Position numbers and translations under genes: made by a program. The notes beneath the pieces were generated by a model. It was not told the DNA's origin, made no database searches, and was given only the letters and a program-made list of their open reading frames with translations. Of a DNA stretch of 64,000 nucleotides, positions 18,706 to 27,900 are shown piece by piece (the first letter of the stretch is position 1; every line of letters starts with the position of its first letter). Source of the DNA: Bacillota bacterium (GTDB lineage Bacteria > Bacillota > Clostridia > Lachnospirales > Lachnospiraceae); NCBI GenBank assembly GCA_023392535.1, contig JAEVYY010000014.1, forward strand, positions 124,001-188,000, written 5' to 3'.

Positions 18706-19476
18706 ATGGATGAATCAGAAAAGAAAAAGCTATGGAACGAGTATGCAAGATCAAAATCTTCACAAAGCAGAGATAAAATAATCCTGGAATACGCACCACT
18801 AGTAAAATTAGTAGCGGGCAGGCTAAGTATGTATTTGGGATATAATGTTGAATATGAAGACTTGGTTAGCTATGGGATATTCGGGTTAATAGATGCCATT
18901 GATAAATTTGACTGCACGAAGGCTGTAAAGTTTGAAACATATGCAAGTCTTAGAATTCGTGGGGCTATTTTAGATCAGATCCGCAAGATGGACTGGATAC
19001 CAAGAACAATTCGACAAAAGCAAAAAAAAATAGATTCTGCCATAAAAGAAATTGAAGAACAAGAAGGAAGAACAGCAAAAGATGAAGAAATTGCCAGAAA
19101 ATTAGGAATAGGGGAAATTGAGTTTTTAGAATGGCAATCACAAATGAAAATTACAAATATCGTTTCTTTAAATGAATATTTGGAACAAGGTTCTGAGATT
19201 TCTAACGATAAAAATAATAGTAAGTATTTTGATAATCCGGAAGTGGTGGCGGAACAAACAGAATTAAAGCAAATTTTGAAAGATGCTTTAGAATTACTAA
19301 CGGAAAAAGAACGCAAAGTGATTCTATTGTATTATTATGAAGAACTGACATTGAAGGAAATTAGTAATGTTTTAGAAGTGTCAGAATCAAGGATTTCTCA
19401 ACTACATACAAAAGGACTTCAAAAGATGAAGAGAAAATTAGGAAACTATATGGGGGTTTTAACAGAACTGTTGTGA
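18706..19476 (+). CDS. fliA: flagellar sigma factor FliA / SigD (sigma-28)
   Basis: A 256-residue sigma-70-family factor of the FliA/WhiG group, which directs RNA polymerase to late flagellar and chemotaxis promoters (TAAA / GCCGATAT type). Region 2 is seen in 'NVEYEDLVSYGIFGLIDAI' and 'FETYASLRIRGAILDQIR', region 3 in 'QEGRTAKDEEIARKLGI', and region 4 in 'LTLKEISNVLEVSESRISQL'. The length is typical. Its place late in the operon after cheCD is the same as sigD in Bacillus. No anti-sigma FlgM is in the window. Confidence 0.94.
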   Translation: MDESEKKKLWNEYARSKSSQSRDKIILEYAPLVKLVAGRLSMYLGYNVEYEDLVSYGIFGLIDAIDKFDCTKAVKFETYASLRIRGAILDQIRKMDWIPRTIRQKQKKIDSAIKEIEEQEGRTAKDEEIARKLGIGEIEFLEWQSQMKITNIVSLNEYLEQGSEISNDKNNSKYFDNPEVVAEQTELKQILKDALELLTEKERKVILLYYYEELTLKEISNVLEVSESRISQLHTKGLQKMKRKLGNYMGVLTELL

Positions 19477-19500
19477 GGAACTGAAAGACGGGGAATGAGT

Positions 19501-21087
19501 ATGAATGGTTATTTTCAGTTAGTGTTAAATGAAGTGGGGACTAGTTTGTATATATTTCCGCCTACAGATGGTGGAAATGTGATAGACATCAATGAGGTTA
19601 CAAATTATTTACAAAGAAAAAAAATTGTTTTTGATATTACAGCTATTAATGTAGCAATCAGAAATGCAAAAGAAAATACGCTGATTAATCTATCAAATCA
19701 AAAGCTATTGCCAGAACCGGAAATGATAGAGGTAAAAGTTACTTCAGATACAATGCAGGCAATTGCTAGATTCTATCCACCCTCTTTAGGTGGTGCAACA
19801 AAGGGAAAAGCAGAAATAATCAATTTGTTGAAACAGCAAAAGGTAATAGCGGGTATTGAAGAAGAGGCAATTGATAATTTTATTAAGCACAGAGAGTATT
19901 GTACCGATATCGTAGTAGCTAAGGGGAAGATGCCAAGGCATGGCAAAGATGCTACCATAGAGTATTTTTTTAACACAGATCTAAAGGTCAGACCAACACT
20001 GAAAAATGACGGCAGTGTTGATTTCTTTAATTTAAATACAATTAATCATTGTAGAAAAGGAGAGGTACTGGCAAAACTCAATAAAGAGGACGTTGGAGAA
20101 AATGGAATGGGGGTCCTCGGTAATATAATCCGACCTCGAGAAGTGAAACGTTGTAAATTACAATATAGTAATCACATTGAGATATCAGAAGATAGAACAG
20201 TTATAACGTCACAGGTAAATGGTCATGTTTGTCTTGTAAATGGCAAAGTATTTGTATCGGATGTTTATCAGGTTGAGAATGTAGATAATGCTACAGGAAA
20301 TATAGAATATGAGGGAAGTGTTCTGGTGACAGCTAATGTATGTTCTAATTTTAGTGTTATCGCACATGGTGATGTCGAGGTACGTGGAGTAGTAGAGGGT
20401 GCCTATATAGAGGCTGACGGCAATATTGTCATAGCCCGCGGCATGAATGGTATGTCAAGGGGGAAGTTAAAGGCAGGTGGCAATGTTGTTGCTAAATTTA
20501 TTGAGAACGCTACGGTAGAGGCAGGCGGCTATGTGGAAACAGAAGCAATTCTTCATAGTACAGTAATGGCAAGAACGGAAGTAAATGTGTTAAGTCACAA
20601 AGGTTTTATTACAGGTGGTAAGGTTATTGCAACAAATTCTATCAATGTAAAGAATCTAGGCTCTCCGATGGGGGCGGATACCATAGTAGAGATTGGACTT
20701 GATCCGGCTTTGAAGGAAAAATACAATGGATTACAGAAAGAAGTAGTAACGATACATAAAACGCTACAGCAAATTGAACCGATTATTTCAGCAACACGCC
20801 AGAAGCTTGCAAAAGGTGAAAGATTAGCGCCAGATCGGTTGAAATATGTACAAACGCTTATGTTGGCTAATAAACAAAAAAATGAGCGTTTGAAAGAATG
20901 CAATAAAGAAATTCAAGATTTACAGGAATTGTTGCAATCCAATCAAAATGCCTGTGTCACTGTATCAGGTGAAGTATATGGGGGAACGAAGATTGTTATT
21001 TCAGACTCTGCACTAACGGTAAAAGACACTGTTAAATATTGTAGATTTATTAGAGATCAAGGTGAAATAAAGATGTCCAACTTATAA
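19501..21087 (+). CDS. FapA-family protein (DUF342)
   Basis: A 528-residue FapA/DUF342 protein, a family often encoded beside fliA in Firmicutes and connected with flagella or cell-surface processes, with no firm biochemical role. The N-terminal part resembles the flagellar-assembly-protein-A domain; the middle (about 260-420) is rich in short beta repeats of the kind 'GDVEVRGVVEGAYIEADGNI', and a coiled coil follows at about 405-480. I prefer the second ATG at 19501, since GGGGA sits directly against the first ATG at 19495. Confidence 0.85.
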   Translation: MNGYFQLVLNEVGTSLYIFPPTDGGNVIDINEVTNYLQRKKIVFDITAINVAIRNAKENTLINLSNQKLLPEPEMIEVKVTSDTMQAIARFYPPSLGGATKGKAEIINLLKQQKVIAGIEEEAIDNFIKHREYCTDIVVAKGKMPRHGKDATIEYFFNTDLKVRPTLKNDGSVDFFNLNTINHCRKGEVLAKLNKEDVGENGMGVLGNIIRPREVKRCKLQYSNHIEISEDRTVITSQVNGHVCLVNGKVFVSDVYQVENVDNATGNIEYEGSVLVTANVCSNFSVIAHGDVEVRGVVEGAYIEADGNIVIARGMNGMSRGKLKAGGNVVAKFIENATVEAGGYVETEAILHSTVMARTEVNVLSHKGFITGGKVIATNSINVKNLGSPMGADTIVEIGLDPALKEKYNGLQKEVVTIHKTLQQIEPIISATRQKLAKGERLAPDRLKYVQTLMLANKQKNERLKECNKEIQDLQELLQSNQNACVTVSGEVYGGTKIVISDSALTVKDTVKYCRFIRDQGEIKMSNL

Positions 21088-21100
21088 AGGAAGTGATCAT

Positions 21101-21415
21101 ATGGCAATTAGCCCATTAGAAGCGAATGGAACAGTAGGAAGAATGCAGGATTTTAATATCTTAAAACAAAATGAAGATCATAAACCAATGATGGATCAAA
21201 GCAATATGCAGAATCTATTTCAAAAAGAAGTACTGAATAAAGCAGTGCAGGTTCATCATGCAGATGATGTTTCAAATAATGCCTACCATTATGACGCAAA
21301 AGAAAAAGGGAATGGACAATATTTTAATCATAAAAAAAATAAAAAAAAGAATGAACAAGGCAAGAAAGATAAATATGTGATTAAAGGACAGAACCATCTT
21401 GATATAAAGATATAG
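21101..21415 (+). CDS. uncharacterised basic, polar protein of the flagellar operon
   Basis: I do not recognise the family. The 104-residue product has no membrane segment or signal peptide, is rich in Asn, Gln, Asp and Lys, and has a strongly basic stretch near residue 80-95 (Lys/Asn run). An AAGGAAGTG ribosome site precedes the ATG. It is 13 bases downstream of fapA and 8 bases before the next gene, so it is within the operon. The composition suggests a disordered protein; a structural or export-related role would be a guess. Confidence 0.65.
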   Translation: MAISPLEANGTVGRMQDFNILKQNEDHKPMMDQSNMQNLFQKEVLNKAVQVHHADDVSNNAYHYDAKEKGNGQYFNHKKNKKKNEQGKKDKYVIKGQNHLDIKI

Positions 21416-21423
21416 GAGAATGC

Positions 21424-22128
21424 ATGAACACGACAGAAATTATTTTACTTTTATTGGGTATTGCCATATTTATTTCCAGTTTTGTAATACCTGAGCAGAA
21501 AAGTAAAGCAACCGAAAGCGATAAACGCCTTAGCCATGAGCTGGTGAAGGAATCGATGGAACAAGAGATAGGAACTGCTAAGAGTCAGATTCAGAATATG
21601 GCAGAGGAGACAGTTAATTATTCCATTGAAAAAACAGAACGTACCTTAGAAAAACTAACAAATGAAAAAATACAAGCTGTAAATGAATATTCAGATACCG
21701 TACTTGTTGAAATTCACAAAAATCATAAAGAAGTATTATTTTTATACGATATGTTAAATGATAAACAACAAAGTATTCAGAATGCAATCAAGGATGTGGA
21801 TAAAATAACAAAATCAGTAGGGGATAAGGGAAGTAAAGAGCAAGAGACCGTATTGGTTCCGCCAGTAGAAGAAGCTAGTATGAATAAAAAGCCTGATAAA
21901 GAAGAAAAGGTGCAAGACATTTTTACCCCTTTCATAAGTAAGGAAATATGTTCTGATCAAACAGTGAAAGATAGTGATTTTATCGTGGGTGTGGAAAACA
22001 ATAAAAATAACAATGAAAAAATACTAAACTTACACAAGTCTGGAAAATCTACGGTGACAATAGCGAAAGAGCTAGACCTTGGAGTAGGTGAAGTGAAACT
22101 TGTTATTGATCTGTTTGAGGGAATGTAG
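21424..22128 (+). CDS. DUF6115-like membrane-anchored coiled-coil protein with C-terminal HTH
   Basis: A 234-residue protein with one N-terminal membrane helix (residues about 4-22), a long polar, helix-rich region (35-140) likely to form coiled coil, and a C-terminal segment 'ILNLHKSGKSTVTIAKELDL' that reads as a compact helix-turn-helix. This layout matches the DUF6115 proteins found next to flagellar genes in clostridia. Function is unknown. It is eight bases after the previous gene and two bases before the next. Confidence 0.7.
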   Translation: MNTTEIILLLLGIAIFISSFVIPEQKSKATESDKRLSHELVKESMEQEIGTAKSQIQNMAEETVNYSIEKTERTLEKLTNEKIQAVNEYSDTVLVEIHKNHKEVLFLYDMLNDKQQSIQNAIKDVDKITKSVGDKGSKEQETVLVPPVEEASMNKKPDKEEKVQDIFTPFISKEICSDQTVKDSDFIVGVENNKNNNEKILNLHKSGKSTVTIAKELDLGVGEVKLVIDLFEGM

Positions 22129-22130
22129 AA

Positions 22131-22664
22131 ATGAAACTAAAATATTATTTACGAGGATTGGGAATAGGAATTTTAGTGACAGCAACCATACTAAGTATAT
22201 CGGGAAAAGGGCATGTAAAAGAGCTTACTGATATGCAGATAAAGAGTAAGGCAAAAGAACTGGGAATGGTGGAAAAGAATGCGCTGTCTGATACATTTGA
22301 GGATACCGCAAAGACAAATGTAAAAGAGGAGATCTTACAAAAAGATCCTGCTGAAAATGAAAATAGCATAAGTAATAACAAAATAAGCGATGAAGAACCA
22401 GAAAATACAGCAGATACAAGCAAGCAAATAGTTGAAAATGAGAATATAAACAGTAATGAAGAAGTTATGATAAAAGTAGAAAGTGGAGAAAGTTCTTTGT
22501 CAATCAGTAAAAAATTAGAAAAAGCAGGACTTATAAAATCGGCATCTTCGTTTGATCAATACTTATGTCAGAATAGTTATGATAAAAATATATGCATTGG
22601 AGAACATCTGATTGCAAAGGATTCTACAGAAGAACAGATTGCTAAAGAAATTACATCCAAATAA
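22131..22664 (+). CDS. short MltG/YceG-like membrane protein
   Basis: A 177-residue protein with one N-terminal membrane helix (about 8-24), a Glu/Asn-rich linker, and a C-terminal region (115-177: 'IKVESGESSLSISKKLEKAGLI...IAKEITSK') that resembles the small N-terminal LysM-like part of MltG/YceG endolytic transglycosylases. The large catalytic domain of MltG is absent, so this is not an active transglycosylase; a peptidoglycan-binding or regulatory role is possible. It is the last gene of the motility block before the rpsB promoter. Confidence 0.65.
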   Translation: MKLKYYLRGLGIGILVTATILSISGKGHVKELTDMQIKSKAKELGMVEKNALSDTFEDTAKTNVKEEILQKDPAENENSISNNKISDEEPENTADTSKQIVENENINSNEEVMIKVESGESSLSISKKLEKAGLIKSASSFDQYLCQNSYDKNICIGEHLIAKDSTEEQIAKEITSK

Positions 22665-22671
22665 AAAAAAC

Positions 22672-22700
22672 TTGAAAAAATAGCTAAAACATGATAAAAT
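22672..22700 (+). promoter_or_regulatory. rpsB promoter
   Basis: TTGAAA at 22672-22677, a 17-base spacer, then TAAAAT at 22695-22700, preceded by TGA. This is a good housekeeping-sigma promoter and starts right after the stop of the preceding gene, giving rpsB-tsf independent expression from the motility operon. Confidence 0.75.
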
Positions 22701-22732
22701 ATCAAAGTTGTGAGAAAACACGTATATTCTTT

Positions 22733-22790
22733 CTATCTATGGTGCTTCTTTAACGCAGAAGTTATGGATAGTAGTAAAATTAGTTTTACT
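22733..22790 (+). promoter_or_regulatory. structured leader of rpsB, candidate S2 autoregulatory RNA
   Basis: Two hairpins lie between the promoter and the rpsB ribosome site. The first pairs CTATC...GATAG at its base (22733 to 22771) with an inner CTTCT / AGAAG stem (22745-22749 with 22757-22761). The second is a 7-bp stem AGTAAAA / TTTTACT (22773-22790). Ribosomal protein operons often carry leader structures bound by their own product; S2 binding here is inference. Confidence 0.5.
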
Positions 22791-22827
22791 GGAAGAGATA
22801 CGGATGAAAAACCATGGAGGTAAGAAA

Positions 22828-23559
22828 ATGAGCGTTATTTCAATGAAACAATTATTAGAAGCAGGTGTTCACTTTGGACATCAGACTAGAAGATGGAATC
22901 CTAAAATGGCTCCATACATTTTTACAGAGAGAAATGGTATCTACATTATTGATTTGCAAAAAACAGTAGGTAAAGTAGATGAAGCCTATAAGGCAGTCTG
23001 TGATATTGCTGCTGAAGGTGGTACCGTTCTTTTTGTCGGTACTAAAAAACAAGCACAGGATGCTGTTAAATCAGAAGCGGAACGTTGCGGAATGTTTTAC
23101 GTAAATGAAAGATGGTTAGGCGGCATGCTGACTAATTTTAAAACAATCAAGAGCAGAGTTGCAAGATTAAAAGCAATTGAAACGATGTCACAAGATGGAA
23201 CATTTGATGTTCTACCTAAGAAAGAAGTTATTAATCTGAAAAAAGAGTGGGATAAACTTGAAAAGAACTTAGGTGGAATTAAAGATATGAAGAAAATTCC
23301 TGATGCAATTTTTGTAGTAGATCCTAAAAAAGAGAGAATCTGCATACAAGAGGCACATACACTTGGAATTCCTCTTATTGGTATTGCAGATACAAACTGC
23401 GATCCGGAAGAGCTTGATTATGTAATTCCAGGTAATGATGACGCTATTAGAGCAGTAAAATTAATTGTTGCTAAAATGGCAGATGGAATCATTGAAGTAA
23501 ATCAGGGTGAAGCAGTTGAAGTGGAAGAAATAGAAGCTGAAGTACCAGTAGAAGCATAA
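22828..23559 (+). CDS. rpsB: 30S ribosomal protein S2
   Basis: A 243-residue ribosomal protein S2, essential for small-subunit function. The N-terminus 'MSVISMKQLLEAGVHFGHQT' is highly conserved, as are 'RWNPKMAPYIF', 'VGTKKQAQD' and 'PLIGIADTNCDP'. The C-terminal tail is Glu/Val-rich. The start is the ATG at 22828, behind ATGGAGGTAAG; an upstream in-frame ATG has no such site. It is followed by tsf, as in most bacteria. Confidence 0.98.
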   Translation: MSVISMKQLLEAGVHFGHQTRRWNPKMAPYIFTERNGIYIIDLQKTVGKVDEAYKAVCDIAAEGGTVLFVGTKKQAQDAVKSEAERCGMFYVNERWLGGMLTNFKTIKSRVARLKAIETMSQDGTFDVLPKKEVINLKKEWDKLEKNLGGIKDMKKIPDAIFVVDPKKERICIQEAHTLGIPLIGIADTNCDPEELDYVIPGNDDAIRAVKLIVAKMADGIIEVNQGEAVEVEEIEAEVPVEA

Positions 23560-23588
23560 GAACTGCATTTGAATGAAATGTGATTAAT

Positions 23589-23624
23589 TAGGAGGGGCGA
23601 TTATTATAACCGTCCCTTTATCCT
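23589..23624 (+). other. intercistronic hairpin between rpsB and tsf
   Basis: GGGGCG (23594-23599) pairs with CGTCCC (23611-23616), flanked by a further TAGGA / TCCTA pairing. No T-run follows, so it is not a standard terminator; it may adjust the ratio of S2 to EF-Ts or protect an RNA end. Confidence 0.45.
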
Positions 23625-23647
23625 AGAAATTATTGGAGGAATCGGAT

Positions 23648-24589
23648 ATGGCTATTACAGCAGGTATGGTGAAGGAGTTAAGAGAATTAACTGGCGCAGG
23701 TATGATGGATTGCAAAAAGGCTCTTAATGAAACAAACGGAAATATGGAAGAAGCAGTAGAATTTTTAAGAAAGAATGGACAGGCAAAAGCAGAGAAAAAG
23801 GCTGGTAGAATTGCAGCAGAAGGTCTTGTAAGATCTGCTACAAAAGGAGATGACATTGCAGCGATAGTTGAAGTCAACTCAGAAACAGACTTTGTTGCCA
23901 AAAATGAAGAATTTCAGACGTTTGTGGATGCTGTTGCAGCGCAAGCAATTGAAACAGCGGCGCAAGATTTAGATGCTTTCTTAGCAGAATCTTGGAACTT
24001 AGATAAGAGCAAGACTGTGAATGATGCATTAACAGAAAAAATTTCAGTAATTGGTGAAAAATTATCGATCAGAAGATTTGAGAAAATTGTTGCTGAGAAT
24101 GGATGTGTGGTAACCTATATTCATGGCGGTGGTAGAATTGGGGTTGTTGTAGAGGCAGATACAGTAGTTGTTAATGATTCTGTAAAAGAAGCGTTAACCA
24201 ACATTGCAATGCAAATTGCTGCACTTGCTCCTAAATATGTATCTCAGGCAGAAGTAAGTGATGAATATAAAGAACATGAAAAAGAGATACTATTCTCACA
24301 GGCCAAAGTTGAAAATGCAGCTTTACCAGCAGAAAAACAAAAGCCGGAAGCAATTATCGAAAAAATGATTATTGGACGGTTAAATAAAGAATTAAAAGAA
24401 ATTTGCTTATTAGATCAGGCATATGTAAAAGATGGTGATTTGACAGTAGGTAAATATTTGGCTGGTGTATCAAAAGAGGTTGGTGCAGATATCACAGTGA
24501 AGAGATTTGTTCGTTTTGAAACTGGAGAAGGCATCGAAAAGAAAAGTGAAGACTTTGCTGCTGAAGTTGCAGCACAGATGGGCAATTAG
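23648..24589 (+). CDS. tsf: translation elongation factor Ts
   Basis: EF-Ts recharges EF-Tu with GTP. The 313-residue protein shows the N-terminal UBA-like module ('AGMVKELRELTGAGMMDCKKAL') and the conserved 'NSETDFVAKN' that contacts EF-Tu. The ATG at 23648 follows TTGGAGGAATCGG. In most Firmicutes pyrH and frr come next; here a terminator follows and pyrH is 32 kb away. Confidence 0.97.
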   Translation: MAITAGMVKELRELTGAGMMDCKKALNETNGNMEEAVEFLRKNGQAKAEKKAGRIAAEGLVRSATKGDDIAAIVEVNSETDFVAKNEEFQTFVDAVAAQAIETAAQDLDAFLAESWNLDKSKTVNDALTEKISVIGEKLSIRRFEKIVAENGCVVTYIHGGGRIGVVVEADTVVVNDSVKEALTNIAMQIAALAPKYVSQAEVSDEYKEHEKEILFSQAKVENAALPAEKQKPEAIIEKMIIGRLNKELKEICLLDQAYVKDGDLTVGKYLAGVSKEVGADITVKRFVRFETGEGIEKKSEDFAAEVAAQMGN

Positions 24590-24603
24590 ATAATAGATAC
24601 TTT

Positions 24604-24640
24604 AAAGAGCCGGGAATTCAAGGATTTTCGACTCTTTTTT
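24604..24640 (+). terminator. rpsB-tsf terminator
   Basis: AAAGAGCCG (24604-24612) pairs with CGACTCTTT (from 24629) with a single C-A mismatch, and runs straight into TTTTTT. It ends the rpsB-tsf transcript 15 bases after tsf. Confidence 0.75.
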
Positions 24641-24701
24641 CTATAATGGAAATTACTAACAATTCTTTTATATTGAGAAATTCAGACAATTTGATATAGT
24701 T

Positions 24702-24785
24702 ACGGGCAAACCTGTCAAAAGACAGAGACGCAAAGCTATAGGGTCTAAGGTGCGAAGAATAACACTATGACAGCCTGGCTGCAAG
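24702..24785 (+). promoter_or_regulatory. cyclic-di-GMP-I (GEMM-I) riboswitch aptamer
   Basis: The stretch carries the ordered conserved elements of the class I c-di-GMP riboswitch: GGGCAAACC (24704-24712), a hairpin CTGTC-AAAA-GACAG, GACGCAAAGC (24727-24736), CTAAGGT (24745-24751) that forms the receptor side, ATGACAGCC (24767-24775) and GGCTGC at the 3' side. It is followed by a terminator and a GGDEF-EAL gene. The 24.59-24.96 kb gap holds this RNA, the tsf terminator and nothing else I can identify; TATAAT at 24643-24648 may belong to its promoter, but no good -35 is visible. Confidence 0.92.
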
Positions 24786-24795
24786 ATATCTCTTG

Positions 24796-24824
24796 ACCTG
24801 CCCGTTTTTGTGGTAGGTTTTTTT
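24796..24824 (+). terminator. riboswitch expression-platform terminator
   Basis: ACCTGCC (24796-24802) pairs with GGTAGGT (24812-24818, one G-T pair) and is followed by seven T. The 5' arm overlaps TGCCCGT (24799-24805), which is perfectly complementary to ACGGGCA (24702-24708) at the start of the aptamer. The two pairings exclude each other. The simplest reading is that ligand-bound aptamer frees the terminator, so c-di-GMP turns the downstream gene off. Confidence 0.8.
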
Positions 24825-24958
24825 AATAATTGGAAATTTTAAGGGATTCCGATTATCTAAAATTTACTACTTTAACAGAATAGCTTGTTATTTTAGGGGT
24901 AAATAATAAGCAATTCAAGTATCAAATGTTAAAAAAATGTTAAAGTGGGGAAATAATA

Positions 24959-27900
24959 ATGAATAACACAGTATTTGTTCTATATGCCATATTTTATATG
25001 TTCACGTTTTTGTGTATCGGAATAGGAATTTATCTATTATTTATGAATGTGGATGGAATCCTAAATAAATTAGCGTTCTTGATCAGCATATCATTAAGCG
25101 GTTGGTGCTTTGGAATCGTTCGTTCTATTTTAGCGGATAGCTATAATAATAGTATGATTTGGAGAAAGTTTTCGGTTTTAGGTATTAGTAGTTTTATTAT
25201 TTTTTTATTATATTTCTTTCTGGTTTTAACAAAAGATATTCTTTTAAATAAATGGGTCTTGTTTATCTTATATTTTCCTTCTGCCGTTTTAGTCTATTTA
25301 TTCACAATATCTGAAGACATTAGTCTACAAGTAAATCAATTACAGAAGCTATCCATGGGATGGGTAAACATAAATCTTTGGAATTATTGGGCCCTCTGTA
25401 AGGATATATTCATCAATGGAATTTTGTTAGGTTGTCTGTTTTTGATCTATCAATGGAAATTAGATATAAATGATAAAAAGAAAAAGAAAGATGCAGTTTT
25501 GATTGCTTTTTTATTATCCATGTATCTCATTTTTTCCATGATAACCAGGGTTTCCGCTAAATTTTATTTACTTTATAGTTATCAAATAACACCCGTCATT
25601 ATGATCCCACTCTTGCTCCCTGTTTACCGGATATTAAAAGGACAGAATGCTACAAGAGCAACTACTGCTAATGTAGCAGCTGTTTATGAAGAACAATTTC
25701 GTTCTGAAATTATTGGCTATTTGTCGAACATATTTTTGGGGGGTGGATTTTTATTTTTAATCTCTAAATGTAGGTTTGAATGGAATTCAAATGTGACCAG
25801 TACTATTTTTTTATTTCTATTCTTAGGGATCGCTATTTTTTTCTCTCAGAAATATATGAAAAATAGAGAATTAAAAATGCTGCTATATTCTCTTTTGCTA
25901 TCAATTGCATTACCTTTGATTATATTCCTATTTCTTCAGGATGCTTCTGTAATCGTCTGGGCGATTTTATTTTTTGTTGTAACTGTTCTATTTTTGTATC
26001 AAGATGCTACCATTATTTTAATGACATCTACTTCTACAATAATTACGCAACTTTTCGTTTTAATCTTAATACAGAGACAATATATAAAGATATCCGATTA
26101 TTACAGAAGAGTGGGGCTGGTGACATTGGCAGTGTGTTTGGCTTATTGTGTCAATAGGATATATATACAAAGATTAAATGAGCTTTCTTATAGGATCCAG
26201 ATACAAGATTTTCTATTTTTAATATCTTCGTATATCAAAAATGTAAATGTTAATCTGCAAGATAAGATGAACGAATTTTTGGAGTTACTATGCAAAAATA
26301 TTAATTCTGAAAGAGCTTATATCTATTTTAAGAATTCCAAAGATGACAAAGAAAATTATTTTTATAGATGTGATAAAGGTGTAGTGAGCAATGAGATAGA
26401 AATAAATGTAAATATATTAAATAATATCTATTGGAAAAATGAGATAAAAGAAAATGGAATGATTCGAATTCATAATGTATTTAAGCTTCCCGATTCGGTT
26501 AAAAAAGAAAAAGAAATACTTTTAAAGCAAAAGGTAGGTTCCATGTTGCTCATCCCTTTTTTTAATAAGGATCAGATAATTGGGTTCATGAGATTTGACT
26601 TTATTCTTGCAAGAAAAGAATGGAATGATGAAATCATAAAATTATTAAGAACATTTGCTAATATCCTTAGAGATTTTAAGATTGGGGAAGATTCTGAAAA
26701 AAAAATGCATCAGATGGTCTACTATGACCATTTAACGAATATTCCTAATCGGGAACTATTTGGTAAGTGTATCAATCAGGCAATTCAAAGATCAACTAAA
26801 AATGGAGAGTCATTCGGTATCCTACTGTTAGACTTAGATTCTTTTAAAAATGTAAATGATACCATGGGGCATCAAAGTGGTGATAAAGTACTTATTATTA
26901 TCGCTGACCGGCTAGAAAAATGTCTACGAAAAACAGATATCGTTTGCAGATTTGGTGGAGATGAATTTTTAATACTTTTGAATGGGATTACATCGGATAA
27001 GGATATTGAAACAGTAGCCATAAAAATTATCAGTCAATTTGAAAAGCCTATCACAGTAGAGGGACAAGAATTTTTTATTACTGCAAGTGTTGGAATTTCA
27101 AGTTTTCCAGTTGATGGAAAAGATATAAACGCATTAATAAAAAATGCAGATATTGCTATGTATGAAGCAAAAAATAAAGGTAAAAATCAATATGTTTTCT
27201 GTTCAAAAGAAATGAAAGAAGATATATGGCAATCAAGACTCATAACGAACCATTTATACCATGCCTTGGAAAAGGATGAATTAAAAATAGCGTATCAACC
27301 ACAGGTATTAATAGACACTGGTGAGATAATAGCAGCGGAAGCTTTAGCAAGATGGAATCATCCTGAATTAGGGGATGTTTCACCTGCACTTTTCATTCCA
27401 ATTGCGGAAGAAACAGGCTTGATTCATGCGATTGGCGAATGGGCTTTAAGACAGTCCTGTAAACAAAATAAAATTTGGCAGGACATGGGTCTCCCCCCGA
27501 TCAGAATCGCTGTAAATGTTTCTGTAAAACAATTATTAAAGCCTGGATTTGCTGACAAAGTGGAAGAGATATTGAATGAAACAATGATAGAACCACGTTA
27601 TCTGGAGTTGGAAATAACAGAAAATATTGCAATGCAGGAATCAAATATTATTTTTGATGTCTTGTATAGATTAAAAGCGATCGGTATTTCATTGGCAATT
27701 GATGATTTTGGAATTGAATATTCTTCTCTTAATCGCGTTAAATTATTACCGATCGACCGATTAAAAATAGATATTAATTTTATAAAAGGAATTTCAAGTA
27801 ATAATAAGGATAGGGTAATTGTTGATGTAATAATCAAGCTTGCAAAAGATTTGCATCTAAAAGTGATTGCAGAAGGCGTAGAAACGGTAGAGCAGCTTAA

